Part shown: piece by piece, positions 34,004 through 42,798 of the stretch
Layout: each line of letters opens with the position of its first letter
How positions within the stretch are numbered: position 1 is the first letter of the stretch
The notes under the pieces: model-generated
What the model was told of the DNA's origin: nothing
The model's input: only the letters and a program-made list of their open reading frames with translations
Databases searched by the model: none
Assembly (NCBI RefSeq): GCF_016107325.1
Contig: NZ_RCVT01000004.1
Location: 1-64,000, forward strand
Direction: 5' to 3'
Length of the DNA: 64,000 nt
From: Sphingomonas sp. MA1305
GTDB lineage: Bacteria > Pseudomonadota > Alphaproteobacteria > Sphingomonadales > Sphingomonadaceae
Position numbers and translations under genes: made by a program

Positions 34004-35902
34004 TCAAGCCGCTTTGCGCGACAGTGAGGGGCGACCGGGGATCGATCTGTTGAGGGGCGAGCGAAACGTCCTTGCCTGTCGTGACAAGGCGTGAGCGATC
34101 TTCTCTGCCGGCAGTGCCTTGCTGTAGAGAAAGCCTTGGCCGATGGCACAGCCTAGGGAGAGGAGCTGAGCGGCATGCCGCGGTGTCTCCACGCCCTCCG
34201 CGATCGCCTCCAGGCCTAGCTCGCTGGCCAGTGCAAGCAGAGCGCGGACGATTGCTTGATTGGCGCCGTCGTCCAGTTGCCGCACGAAGAGCTGGTCGAT
34301 CTTGATTGTGTCGACTGGAAAGCTGGGAAGATGGGCAAGCGCGGCATAGCCGGTGCCGAAATCGTCGAAGGCGATGCGTACCCCTGCATCCGACACGGCT
34401 CTGACCGTGGCCAGCATCACAGCGGACCGCTGATCGAGCAAGACGGTCTCGAGGATTTCGAGTTCCAGCCGCCCAGGGGCGATGTCGTGCTCGGCCAGCG
34501 CTGCGGTGAGGCGGTCGGCATAGGTTGGATCGCCGAGTTCCGTGGCCGACACGTTGATGGCGACGCGGCCGAACTGCAGACCGGCGTCCAGCCACCTGCG
34601 CATGTCGCGAAGAACCTGGTCCAACATGCTCCGGCCGATCGCCTGGGCGAGCTCCGCTTCGTCGAAGGCAGCAGCAATGCTATGCGGCAGGATCGCCACG
34701 CGACCGGGCTCCACGATCCGCAGCAAGGCTTCGAGACCCAGAATGGTACCGTGCTTCAGATCGACTTTCGGCTGGTAGAAGGGTACGATCTGACCCGCCG
34801 CCAGTGCGGTCCGGGCGCGGGCGATCTCGATCCGTCCGCGCGACTGTTCGGCCAGCAGGTGCTTCTCGAACATTACGAACACGCCACGTCCTCGCGATTT
34901 GGCCTCGTACAGGGCGGCATCGGCGTATCGCACCACTTCGCTCACTTCGAGGGAATGATGGGGCCAAAGCGCCCCGCCGATCGTGATGCGGCATTCCAGT
35001 GCCCGCCCGTCATGCAAGAACGGGGCTCGCATCGCGTTCAGCAACCGGTCCGCCAGCTCGGCCAATTGAATCTCGTCGGCCATGCCATCGAGCACGACCG
35101 CAAATTCGTCCCCGCCGAAACGGATGACGATGTCATCGGTACGGACTGACTGCGTCAGGCGGCGGGCGATCTCCTTCAGTAGTTCGTCGCCAGTCTGGTG
35201 GCCGAAGGAGTCGTTGATCTGCTTGAAATGATCGACGTCGATCGCGAGCAGCCCGAAAGGCGGCGTTTGCGTATCGGCGCGGCTTTCGAGCGTCTGGCGC
35301 AGCAATGCGCGGTTGCCGACGCCGGTGAGGTGGTCATGCGTAGCGACCCAGCTTAGCTGGCCTACCACAGAATTGAGTTCGCGAACCGCATCGTCGCGCT
35401 CGCTCACCGCGCGACGCAGCTGCAGCTGCAGGCTCGCCTGCGTGGCCAGCATCGCAAGCGCCTGACGCTGTTCGGAACTCAGGCCGTGCGCCCGCGCCTC
35501 CGTGTCGATCACGCAGAGCGCCCCCACGGGCTCGCCATCAATGAGCAGGGGCATACCCGCGTAGAAGCGGATGTGATCCGGTCCGGTGACCAGCGGATTG
35601 TTGCGAAAGCGGGCATCCATACTGGCATCTTCGACCGCAAGATACTGTTGGGCGTGGACCGTGTGGATGCAGAAGGACTGGTCGGCGGGCATGGCTCCGC
35701 GATCGATACCGACCGCACCCTTGATCCACTGCATGTTCTGCGCGATCAGCGTCACCGCTGCCGCCGGCGTTCCGCACACCGTGGCGGCCAGGCTTGCGAA
35801 ATGATCAAACTCCGGTTCCGCCTCGAGATCGTCCGTAAAACGCCACGAAGGCTTTCCGTACGGCTCGTCGATCTGGCGTAGCGGACTGGCTCCCTTAGTC
35901 AT
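34004..35902 (-). CDS. GAF-GGDEF-EAL c-di-GMP turnover protein
   Basis: This 632-residue cytoplasmic protein has an N-terminal GAF domain (about 25-165, 'FDHFASLAATVCGTPAAAVT' to 'GEPVGALCVIDTEARAHGLS'), an intact diguanylate-cyclase domain with GGDEF at 263-267 and the inhibitory-site RTDD at 254-257, and an intact phosphodiesterase domain with EAL at 391-393, 'AFDDFGTGYAALAHL' and 'AEGVET'. Both activities look possible, so the net direction probably depends on the GAF signal. Its GAF type (with 'QWIKGAVGIDR' and 'FCIHTV') is common in bacteriophytochrome-like sensors but lacks a chromophore Cys that I can identify. A PilZ gene follows 20 bases downstream and a BLUF gene lies upstream on the same strand. 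Confidence 0.92.
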   Translation of the reverse strand: MTKGASPLRQIDEPYGKPSWRFTDDLEAEPEFDHFASLAATVCGTPAAAVTLIAQNMQWIKGAVGIDRGAMPADQSFCIHTVHAQQYLAVEDASMDARFRNNPLVTGPDHIRFYAGMPLLIDGEPVGALCVIDTEARAHGLSSEQRQALAMLATQASLQLQLRRAVSERDDAVRELNSVVGQLSWVATHDHLTGVGNRALLRQTLESRADTQTPPFGLLAIDVDHFKQINDSFGHQTGDELLKEIARRLTQSVRTDDIVIRFGGDEFAVVLDGMADEIQLAELADRLLNAMRAPFLHDGRALECRITIGGALWPHHSLEVSEVVRYADAALYEAKSRGRGVFVMFEKHLLAEQSRGRIEIARARTALAAGQIVPFYQPKVDLKHGTILGLEALLRIVEPGRVAILPHSIAAAFDEAELAQAIGRSMLDQVLRDMRRWLDAGLQFGRVAINVSATELGDPTYADRLTAALAEHDIAPGRLELEILETVLLDQRSAVMLATVRAVSDAGVRIAFDDFGTGYAALAHLPSFPVDTIKIDQLFVRQLDDGANQAIVRALLALASELGLEAIAEGVETPRHAAQLLSLGCAIGQGFLYSKALPAEKIAHALSRQARTFRSPLNRSIPGRPSLSRKAA

Positions 35903-36067
35903 CTGCCCCTCCTTTACCCTGGCTCCATGTGCCGGGTGGGCGGGGGCGCTAACAATATGCGAAAATTACGGGCCGCGCGTCAGAGAAATCTTAACCGTAA
36001 ACGGGCCCAAAGACGATATCGCACGTCGCGAGCGCTTGCCCGGACGACCCGTGCAGGCGACTGCATT

Positions 36068-36484
36068 TCAGCAACGTTCGTCGGACGAGAACGCCTGCAA
36101 CAGCCGCAGCAGCGGTTGCGCGGCATGATCTCTCTGGCCGGGCGGGGGCGATTGCGCCGAGCCGATCGCCTTCTCGACATAGGCCGCCCATCCTCGATAG
36201 GTAATCCGCCAGTCGGCGAAGCGGCGATGGGCCGGGCAATCCTCCAGGACGGTGTGAATGTCCCTATGCCGGTAATCACCCTCGATCAGGGCACGCAATT
36301 GCCGGATCGCGCCGGGCGAGCCCTCGATATACTGGCCAACTCGGCCTGCCGCGAAGATCAGCGCGCCAGTGACGCCGAGATCCGTATTACGGCGCAGGGA
36401 TACGGCCTCGATCGATCTGATCCGCGCGACCGCTTCGGACATCGGGAACGTTGCCCAGCTGACATACATCCAGGTTACGAGCAT
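36068..36484 (-). CDS. BLUF-domain blue-light photoreceptor
   Basis: This 138-residue protein is a short BLUF photoreceptor. Key flavin-site residues are present: Tyr7 (TWMYVSWAT), Asn33 (RRNTDLGVTGALIF), Gln51 (VGQYIEG) and Trp92 (FADWRI). 'IEGSPGAIRQLRALIEGDYRH' and the C-terminal helices complete the fold. A Tyr-Gln pair hydrogen-bonded to FAD senses blue light; short BLUF proteins signal by contacting partners. GAAGAG about seven bases before ATG 36484 sets the start. The next gene on the same strand, 165 bases away, encodes the GGDEF-EAL protein, so light control of c-di-GMP is a sensible hypothesis. Confidence 0.88.
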   Translation of the reverse strand: MLVTWMYVSWATFPMSEAVARIRSIEAVSLRRNTDLGVTGALIFAAGRVGQYIEGSPGAIRQLRALIEGDYRHRDIHTVLEDCPAHRRFADWRITYRGWAAYVEKAIGSAQSPPPGQRDHAAQPLLRLLQAFSSDERC

Positions 36485-36622
36485 GCTGGTCTCTTCGCCT
36501 ATCGCTGTTGTCGATCCGCATGGGCAGGGTGCTGCGGGCAAGCCTCAAACACCGGCCGCTGTGAAGACCGTAATTGCCGCAATCGTCCGCACGACACCGA
36601 TCGTGTCGCGCCCCGAACCAGC

Positions 36623-36670
36623 GGGCTGTCGCCCAGTCATCGGCGAGCGCGCGCTCTGCAGCGACAGCCC
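36623..36670 (-). terminator. Probable terminator after FixJ-like gene
   Basis: GGGCTGTCGC (36623-36632) pairs perfectly with GCGACAGCCC (36661-36670). On the minus strand the stem begins 25 bases after the stop of the FixJ-like gene. The loop is 28 bases long, which weakens the case. Confidence 0.4.
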
Positions 36671-36695
36671 TTCCCGTTGGAATTGGGGTCCGGCC

Positions 36696-37304
36696 TTACT
36701 CCAGCAGACCTGCGGTTACGGCCAATCGGGTCGCTTCGGGCAGGGTCCTGACCCCAAGCCGCTCGAACATCTGTGCCCGATGCATTTCGACGGTGCGGAC
36801 GCTGAGGCCAAGCGCATGCGCGACAAGCTTGTTCGCTTTCCCCTGCGCCAGCAAGACGAGGACCTCGCGCTCGCGGTCGGTGAGCTTGCTCGTCTGGTCC
36901 AGAGCAGCCATCCGCTGCGCGACGCTTTTCAGATAGGCGTCCAATTCCGTCGACAGCCGCTCTACGATGCCGAGCAATTCATGCTCCTCGTAAGGCTTTT
37001 CGAGAAAATCGCGAACGCCATGCCGCATCGCCTGTATGGCCGCAGCCATGTCGCCGTGGCCGGTCACCATGACGATGGGGAAACGGGAATCCAGCGCCGG
37101 AGGAAGATCCTCGACCAGGGCAAAACCATCTTTCTCCGGCATTCGCAAGTCCAGGAGCAAGATGCCGGGTGCGAGATGCTCAGCCTCCTGCAGGAAATCC
37201 GTCGCCGAAGGGAAGGCCCGCGACGGAAAGCCGGCCTGTTGCAGCAGAAAGGAGGTTGAGCGCCGAACCGACGCGTCATCATCCACGATATACACCGGTC
37301 GCAT
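36696..37304 (-). CDS. FixJ/NarL-type response regulator
   Basis: This 202-residue protein has a receiver domain (VYIVDDDASVRRSTSFLLQQAG, phospho-acceptor Asp52 in 'ILLLDLRMPEKDG', Thr in 'VMVTGHGD', Lys in 'FLEKPYEE') and a LuxR-type helix-turn-helix from about residue 136 ('LTDREREVLVLLAQGKANKLVAHALGLSVRTVEMHRAQMFERLGV'). The layout and HTH match FixJ. GGGGAC six bases before ATG 37304 fixes the start. It is divergent from a FixL-like kinase gene 136 bases away, its obvious partner. The ydeP-cyoABCD operon lies beyond the kinase, so control of respiratory genes is a good guess. Confidence 0.9.
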   Translation of the reverse strand: MRPVYIVDDDASVRRSTSFLLQQAGFPSRAFPSATDFLQEAEHLAPGILLLDLRMPEKDGFALVEDLPPALDSRFPIVMVTGHGDMAAAIQAMRHGVRDFLEKPYEEHELLGIVERLSTELDAYLKSVAQRMAALDQTSKLTDREREVLVLLAQGKANKLVAHALGLSVRTVEMHRAQMFERLGVRTLPEATRLAVTAGLLE

Positions 37305-37440
37305 AACGTCCCCGAACCGCCTGGCTGCGGTCCAGCGCATGAGCGCGCTTTGTCCGGAGGGCCGTGCGGATATATCGCGATTTTCTGTGTGTGGACAACG
37401 GTTTAGTTGCTTTATGTAGCCGGGCGTTTCTGAAGGATTC

Positions 37441-39255
37441 TTGCCGTTGTCCCCGACTTCTGTCCGCGAGCTTCTGTCTTTTATCGGCAACCCGGCGATT
37501 GTCGTCGAACGCGATGGGACGATCACCTACCGCAACAAGCCGGCCGAGCAGTTGTTCGGCAACTCGATGCTGCTCCATCGCCGGTTGGGCGACATGCTTG
37601 CTCACGGGGAGAAGAAGGCATTCTTGCTTGCGGTAGAGAACGCGCAGGAGCTTGGGGCGGAGACGCACGGCGAACAGTCCGTGCTCCTTCATGGGTGCCG
37701 ATGGGACGTCCGCGCGTTGTGCGTCGACGATCAGATTGCCCTGCTGCTGCATTCCGCCGAGGCGAAGCAGCCCGATCCGGATGCTCCGCTCGAAGCGGCG
37801 GCGGCCGACGCTCTGCTGAAGACCATCGTGGACAGCGCAGCCGACCTGATCTTCGTCAAAGACATGGCGGGCCGCTTCCTTCTGACAAATCAAGCGCTGC
37901 GCGATGCTGCTCCCGATCTCCTCGGCAAGACGGTCTTCGAGGAGTATGAGACGGATCTCGCCCAAGGCTATGATGCTGCCGATCAGGCCGTCATGAGTAC
38001 CGGTCAATCCTGCACGATCGAGGAGACGATCCCGGTCCGCGGCGAACGCCGGCTGTTCCAGACGATCAAAGTGCCCTGGATCGTCTCCGGCGAAATGCGC
38101 GGTGTCATTGGCATTTCCCGCGACATAACGGAGCGCCACCGCGCCGAGGCGCTGATCCGCGAAAGCGAGGAGCGCTATCGACTGGCGGCGCGTGCGACCA
38201 ACGAAGCGATCTGGGATTGGGATCTCGTCGCCGACGAGGTTAGTTGGAACGAGGCGATTGAACGGCTCGCCGGCGAAAAGCCGGATCGGAGCGGCCTTTG
38301 GTGGAAGGCCAGGATCGATCCTGCGGACCGGGAGCGGGTGCTCGACAGCATCGCGCAGTTCATCCGGGGCGAGCTGACGACGTGGCAATGCGAATATGGG
38401 TTCCGTCACGCAGATGGCACCTTCCACGCCGTCTTTGATCGCGGCTTTCTGGTGCGCAACGAATCGGGGGAAGCCGTGCGGATGATCGGCGCGATGTCCG
38501 ACCTGAGCGAGCGGATGAAGGCGCAGAACCGCGTCGTGCAGCTGCAGAGTGAGCTCATTCATGTCTCCCGCGTCAGTGCGATGGGTACCATCGCCTCGGC
38601 GCTCGCCCATGAGATCAATCAGCCATTGGCCAGCGCCAGCAATTTCGTCGCCGGCGCGCGGCGGCTCTTGGTCCGCAGCGATCGGGAGGTGATCGCCAAG
38701 GCGCGCGAGGCGATCGATCTTGCCGCTTCCGAGGTGTCACGTGCCGGCGAGATCGTGCGCAGGATCCGCCGCATGGTGGCGCATGGCGAGACCCAGGACC
38801 AGCCGGTCCCCTTGCGGGCGCTGATCGACGATGCCCTCGCGCTCGCCTTGCCGAATTCCGCCTTGTCGGGCGTCACCGTACGGCTGGGAGCCCGCCGCGG
38901 GGTGGCACGCGGTGACTCCGTGCAGCTGCAGCAGGTGCTGGTAAATTTGATCCGCAACAGCGTGGAAGCGATGGAGACCGCTTCACAGCGGGTCCTGACC
39001 CTGTCGACGGCGCACGGCGGCGGGCATGTGCGGATCGATGTGCAAGACACAGGGTGCGGCATTCCGCCGGATCGAATCGGCACGGTATTCACCGCTTTTG
39101 GTAGCAGTAAAGCGGGGGGCCTAGGGGTGGGCCTAACCATATGCCGAACGATCGTGGAAGCGCATGGCGGACGGATATGGGTTGAGAGGTCGGACAGTCA
39201 GGGCACCATGATCGCCGTGCAGCTGCCTGCTCACGCCAATCCTGCAGCAAAATAG
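37441..39255 (+). CDS. FixL-like PAS sensor histidine kinase
   Basis: This 604-residue cytoplasmic kinase has no membrane segment. It starts with a short PAS-like region ('NPAIVVERDGTITYRNKPAEQLFG'), then a PAS at about 125-240 ('TIVDSAADLIFVKDMAGRFLLTNQAL') and a PAS/PAC at about 245-360. The kinase core resembles FixL: 'SELIHVSRVSAMGTIASALAHEINQPLAS' with His390, an N-box 'NLIRNSVEAME' and 'VGLTICRTIVEAHGG'. I cannot identify the haem-binding His typical of true FixL PAS domains, so the signal may not be oxygen. The start is TTG 37441 after GAAGG. It pairs with the divergent FixJ-like regulator and precedes the ydeP-cyo operon. Confidence 0.88.
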   Translation: MPLSPTSVRELLSFIGNPAIVVERDGTITYRNKPAEQLFGNSMLLHRRLGDMLAHGEKKAFLLAVENAQELGAETHGEQSVLLHGCRWDVRALCVDDQIALLLHSAEAKQPDPDAPLEAAAADALLKTIVDSAADLIFVKDMAGRFLLTNQALRDAAPDLLGKTVFEEYETDLAQGYDAADQAVMSTGQSCTIEETIPVRGERRLFQTIKVPWIVSGEMRGVIGISRDITERHRAEALIRESEERYRLAARATNEAIWDWDLVADEVSWNEAIERLAGEKPDRSGLWWKARIDPADRERVLDSIAQFIRGELTTWQCEYGFRHADGTFHAVFDRGFLVRNESGEAVRMIGAMSDLSERMKAQNRVVQLQSELIHVSRVSAMGTIASALAHEINQPLASASNFVAGARRLLVRSDREVIAKAREAIDLAASEVSRAGEIVRRIRRMVAHGETQDQPVPLRALIDDALALALPNSALSGVTVRLGARRGVARGDSVQLQQVLVNLIRNSVEAMETASQRVLTLSTAHGGGHVRIDVQDTGCGIPPDRIGTVFTAFGSSKAGGLGVGLTICRTIVEAHGGRIWVERSDSQGTMIAVQLPAHANPAAK

Positions 39256-39622
39256 GCAATCTGATTTCGGTCAGGCTATCCTCAACGGCCAGAGGGGACC
39301 AGAGCCGCCAACCGAACGAGACAATGATCTCGTGAACGAGCGCTCGCTCGGAGGCGTTGTGGGTGCACTTGACCACGTCTCGGGATGGGGCTCTGTTCGT
39401 GTGAACGATGCTGGCCCCTCGAACCTCAAGATAGCCGGCTAGCTTGCACCACTTCGCTCTTGATAGGGCGTTTGCCGTTTGCGAGGACTACCGCCGACCT
39501 GCCGCTCTCCGAGCAACATGCATCAGGTAAATAAAGGCGGTCGCGGGGCGTCTGAGGGTTGCGCCCCCAATTGTCGGTTGCGACTATGTCCTGCCGGGGG
39601 GGCGCCGCGGAGAGATCGCATC
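39256..39622. other. Leader region of the ydeP-cyo operon
   Basis: This gap of about 370 bases should hold the promoter of the ydeP-cyoABCD operon. I looked for FNR/FixK-type sites (TTGAT-N4-ATCAA): TTGAT occurs near 39460 but without the second half. A minus-strand frame (39089-39376) overlaps the kinase gene and is not convincing. GGAGAG lies near 39610, just before the YdeP start. Confidence 0.4.
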
Positions 39623-41914
39623 ATGGCGCAAGACGACGACACCGTTCACTACGACGGCCCCTCAGGCGGCTTCGGATCGCTTCAGGGCGTTGCGCGCATC
39701 TTCGGCAAGGAATGGGCGACTCCCATGGCGCTGGAGACGTTGCGCCGACAGAACAAGCCCGGCGGCTTCATGTGCGTGTCGTGTGCGTGGACGAAGCCGG
39801 AGCATCCGCATCCTGCGGAATTCTGTGAAAACGGTGCCAAGGCGACGCTTTGGGAACTCACGACGCGGACGTGCGAGCCGTCGTTCTTCGCCGAGCATAC
39901 GGTCAGCGAGCTGAAGGGCTGGAAGGACTATGATCTCGAGCAGACGGGGCGATTGACGCATCCGATGCGCTACGACCGGGCAACCGACAGATACGTCCCG
40001 GTGGGCTGGGAAGAGGCGTTCACCGCGATCGGCGCCGAGCTGAAGGCGCTCGATCCCAAGTCCACCGTCTTCTATTCGTCGGGCCGCGCCAGCCTCGAGA
40101 CGTCCTACCTCTATGCGCTGTTCGCCCGCCTCTACGGGCACAACAACCTGCCCGACAGTTCCAACATGTGCCACGAGACGACCTCGGTCGGGCTGAAGAA
40201 GGTGACGGGGTCGCCGGTCGGCACCTGCCAGCTCAAGGACTTCTCCTTGTGCGACGCGATCTTCTTCTTCGGTCAGAACACCGGCAGCAACAGCCCGCGC
40301 TTCCTCCACACGCTCAAGGATGCGGTCGAGCGCGGCTGCAGGATCGTGACGTTCAATCCCGTACGCGAGAAGGGGCTGATCGAGTTCGTCGACCCGCAGA
40401 ACCCGATCCAGATGATCACCCAGAAGCCGACCGAAATCTCGTGCCTGTATTATCAGGTGCGGCCGGGCGGCGACATCGCCGCGATCATGGGGATGATCAA
40501 GCACGTCCTTGCGGTCGAGGAGCGGCAATGGGCGGAAACCGAGCATCACCTGCTCGACGTCGATTTCATCGCCCAGCACACGCACGGCTTCGACGAAATG
40601 GTCGCCAAGGTGAAGGCGACGACATGGGAGGAGATCGAGGCGGAGTCGGGGTTGTCGCGCGCGGATTTGGAAGCCGCAGGACAGGTGTATTGCGATGCCG
40701 GCAAGGTCATCGGCATCTATGGCATGGGGCTGACGCAGCACGTCCATGGCTCGCAGACGATCGGGATGCTGGTCAACCTGCTGCTGCTGCGCGGCAACAT
40801 CGGCGTCGAGGGCGCCGGCATCTCGCCGGTGCGTGGCCATTCCAATGTGCAGGGTCAGCGTACGGTCGGGATCTCCGAAAAGCCCGAACTCGTGCCCTAC
40901 GACTATCTCAAGCGGCTCTTCGATTTCGACCCGCCGCCCGAGAAGGGGGTGAACACCGTCGAGGCCTGCGAGGGCATCGTCGATGGCAGCATCCGCGCCT
41001 TCATCGGGCTGGGCGGCAACTTCGTGCGTGCCATCCCCGAGCGCGAGCAGATGGAGACGGCGTGGACGAGCATGCGCCTGACCGTCCAGATCGCGACCAA
41101 GCTCAACCGCAGTCACCTGATCAACGGAGAGGTCGCCTATCTGCTGCCGTGCCTAGGCCGCTCTGAGGAAGACATGCAGGAAGGTGGCCCGCAGACCGTC
41201 ACGATGGAGGACTCGCTGTCGATGATCCACGGATCGGTCGGCAAGCGTAAGCCCGCCAGCAAGCACCTGCTGTCCGAGCTGGCGATCGTCGCCGGCATCG
41301 CCAAGGCCACCTTGCCGCCCAAGCCGACGATCAGATGGGACGAATGGGTCGGCGACTATGGCAAGGTCCGCGACCTGATCGAGGCGACGTATCCGGACAA
41401 GTTCAAGGACTTCAACGCCCGGATGTTCACCCCCGGCGGCTTCTTCAAGGGCAATCAGGCGCGCGAGCGGATCTGGAAGACCGAGAGCGGCAAGGCGGAG
41501 TTCACCACGCCGACGACGCTGAGCGCGATGGGGGTGCCCGACCAGCCAGGTCGATATCGCCTGATCACGATGCGCTCCAACGACCAGTTCAACACGACGA
41601 TCTACGGCTATTCGGACCGCCTGCGCGGGATCGAGGGAACGCGCGACGTCCTGCTGATGAGCCCCAAGGAGATCGCCGCCGCGGGACTGCGCGAAGGGCA
41701 GGTCGTCAGCCTCGCCAGCGATGCCGGAGACGGGGTGCATCGGCAGGTCGACGGACTGACGGTCACGCCGTTCGATCTGCCGGACGGGTGTCTCGGCGCC
41801 TATTATCCGGAGATGAATCCGCTGGTGCCGCTCTGGTACCATGACAAACTGTCGAAGACGCCCGCGGCAAAGGGTGTGCCGGTGCGGATCGTCGTCCAGG
41901 CAGACGTCGGCTGA
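39623..41914 (+). CDS. YdeP/FdhF-family molybdopterin oxidoreductase
   Basis: This 763-residue protein matches YdeP, a cytoplasmic relative of formate dehydrogenase H. Cysteines 51, 54 and 68 (MCVSCAW, EFCENG) lie where the family holds an iron-sulfur cluster. Cys183 in 'SSNMCHETTSVGL' occupies the molybdenum-ligand position held by selenocysteine or cysteine in FdhF. The C-terminal 'YRLITMRSNDQFNTTIYGYSDRLRGI' binds the second guanine dinucleotide. There is no export signal. GGAGAG before ATG 39623 sets the start over a longer frame from 39479. It is 11 bases ahead of cyoA and so in one operon with a quinol oxidase. YdeP proteins are linked to acid resistance and formate-type oxidation, but the substrate is unproven. 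Confidence 0.88.
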   Translation: MAQDDDTVHYDGPSGGFGSLQGVARIFGKEWATPMALETLRRQNKPGGFMCVSCAWTKPEHPHPAEFCENGAKATLWELTTRTCEPSFFAEHTVSELKGWKDYDLEQTGRLTHPMRYDRATDRYVPVGWEEAFTAIGAELKALDPKSTVFYSSGRASLETSYLYALFARLYGHNNLPDSSNMCHETTSVGLKKVTGSPVGTCQLKDFSLCDAIFFFGQNTGSNSPRFLHTLKDAVERGCRIVTFNPVREKGLIEFVDPQNPIQMITQKPTEISCLYYQVRPGGDIAAIMGMIKHVLAVEERQWAETEHHLLDVDFIAQHTHGFDEMVAKVKATTWEEIEAESGLSRADLEAAGQVYCDAGKVIGIYGMGLTQHVHGSQTIGMLVNLLLLRGNIGVEGAGISPVRGHSNVQGQRTVGISEKPELVPYDYLKRLFDFDPPPEKGVNTVEACEGIVDGSIRAFIGLGGNFVRAIPEREQMETAWTSMRLTVQIATKLNRSHLINGEVAYLLPCLGRSEEDMQEGGPQTVTMEDSLSMIHGSVGKRKPASKHLLSELAIVAGIAKATLPPKPTIRWDEWVGDYGKVRDLIEATYPDKFKDFNARMFTPGGFFKGNQARERIWKTESGKAEFTTPTTLSAMGVPDQPGRYRLITMRSNDQFNTTIYGYSDRLRGIEGTRDVLLMSPKEIAAAGLREGQVVSLASDAGDGVHRQVDGLTVTPFDLPDGCLGAYYPEMNPLVPLWYHDKLSKTPAAKGVPVRIVVQADVG

Positions 41915-41925
41915 GCAAGCAGGCG

Positions 41926-42798
41926 ATGGCAGGCAGCAGGCTGAAAAGGCGCCGCACAAGAGGCGCTTTGGTCGCCCTCGCGCTGCCACTTCTGCTCGGC
42001 GGCTGCGCGGCGTTGCAGCTCGGCATCGTCAATCATGCCGGTCCGGTCGCGGCGGATCAGTGGCACGTCTATGTCATTCTCTCCGTCGTCCTGATCTTCG
42101 TCGCCGGCCCGGTGTTGCTGCTGGTGCCGCTGATCGCCTGGCATTACCGAATATCGAACACGCGGGATGCGTACCGCCCCAATTGGGGCTTTTCCTGGCC
42201 GCTTGAGATCATGGTCTGGGTGCCGCCCATCGGGATCGTCATCGGCCTTGCATTCCTGCTCTGGAATGCGACGCATCGGCTCGATCCCTATCGCCCGCTC
42301 GTCGCCGCGCAGCCGGCGGTCGAGGTGCAGGCGGTCGCGCTCGATTGGAAGTGGCTGTTCATCTACCCGGACGAGGGCATCGCCAGCGTCAACCGTCTGG
42401 TCATCCCGGTCGGGCGGCCGGTCCATGTCAGCCTGACAAGCGGCACCGTCATGCAGTCGCTGCTGATCCCGCAGCTGGCGGGGCAGGTCTATGCCATGGC
42501 CGGCATGCGCACCCAGCTGAACTTCGCCGCCAGCCGTGCGGGCGTGTTTCGCGGCGAGAACACCCAATACAATGGCAAGGGCTTTCAGGACCAAAAGTTC
42601 GACGTGATCGCCATGGACGCCACCCGCTACCGAGCGTGGCTGACCAAGATACGCGCCACGTCGGTCCCATTGGACGGCCGCGCGCTGACCCGGATGGCCG
42701 CACAATCGATAGAGCCGCGGCCGCGGGCGTTCTCGCGCGTGCCGCCGCATCTGTTCGACAGGATCATGTCCGTTACCCGGACGAAAGAGGGGCAATGA
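41926..42798 (+). CDS. cyoA: Cytochrome bo3-type ubiquinol oxidase subunit II
   Basis: This 290-residue lipoprotein has a basic start, a lipobox (LLLGGC, Cys27), two membrane helices and a cupredoxin domain. The copper-A ligands of cytochrome c oxidases are absent from the cupredoxin part ('VSLTSGTVMQSLLIPQLAGQVYAMAGMRTQLNF'), as expected for a quinol oxidase. The segment 'DWKWLFIYPDEGIASVN' is typical of CyoA. It follows the YdeP gene by 11 bases and overlaps cyoB by 4. Together the operon encodes a quinol-oxidising, proton-pumping terminal oxidase in the inner membrane. Confidence 0.9.
   Translation: MAGSRLKRRRTRGALVALALPLLLGGCAALQLGIVNHAGPVAADQWHVYVILSVVLIFVAGPVLLLVPLIAWHYRISNTRDAYRPNWGFSWPLEIMVWVPPIGIVIGLAFLLWNATHRLDPYRPLVAAQPAVEVQAVALDWKWLFIYPDEGIASVNRLVIPVGRPVHVSLTSGTVMQSLLIPQLAGQVYAMAGMRTQLNFAASRAGVFRGENTQYNGKGFQDQKFDVIAMDATRYRAWLTKIRATSVPLDGRALTRMAAQSIEPRPRAFSRVPPHLFDRIMSVTRTKEGQ

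Noticed and set aside
33984..34595. Long N-terminal extension of the PilZ protein
   Set aside because: It lies inside the GGDEF-EAL gene in another frame, and AAGGAG precedes ATG 33983.
39089..39376. 95-residue minus-strand frame near the kinase end
   Set aside because: Half of it shadows the kinase gene; no ribosome-binding site or conserved motif.
39256..39622. FNR/FixK-type binding site before the ydeP-cyo operon
   Set aside because: Only a TTGAT half-site is present near 39460; the matching ATCAA half is missing at the right distance.
42345..42794. Possible 150-residue extension of cyoB
   Set aside because: It overlaps cyoA in another frame; cyoB has a clean ATG overlapping the cyoA stop.
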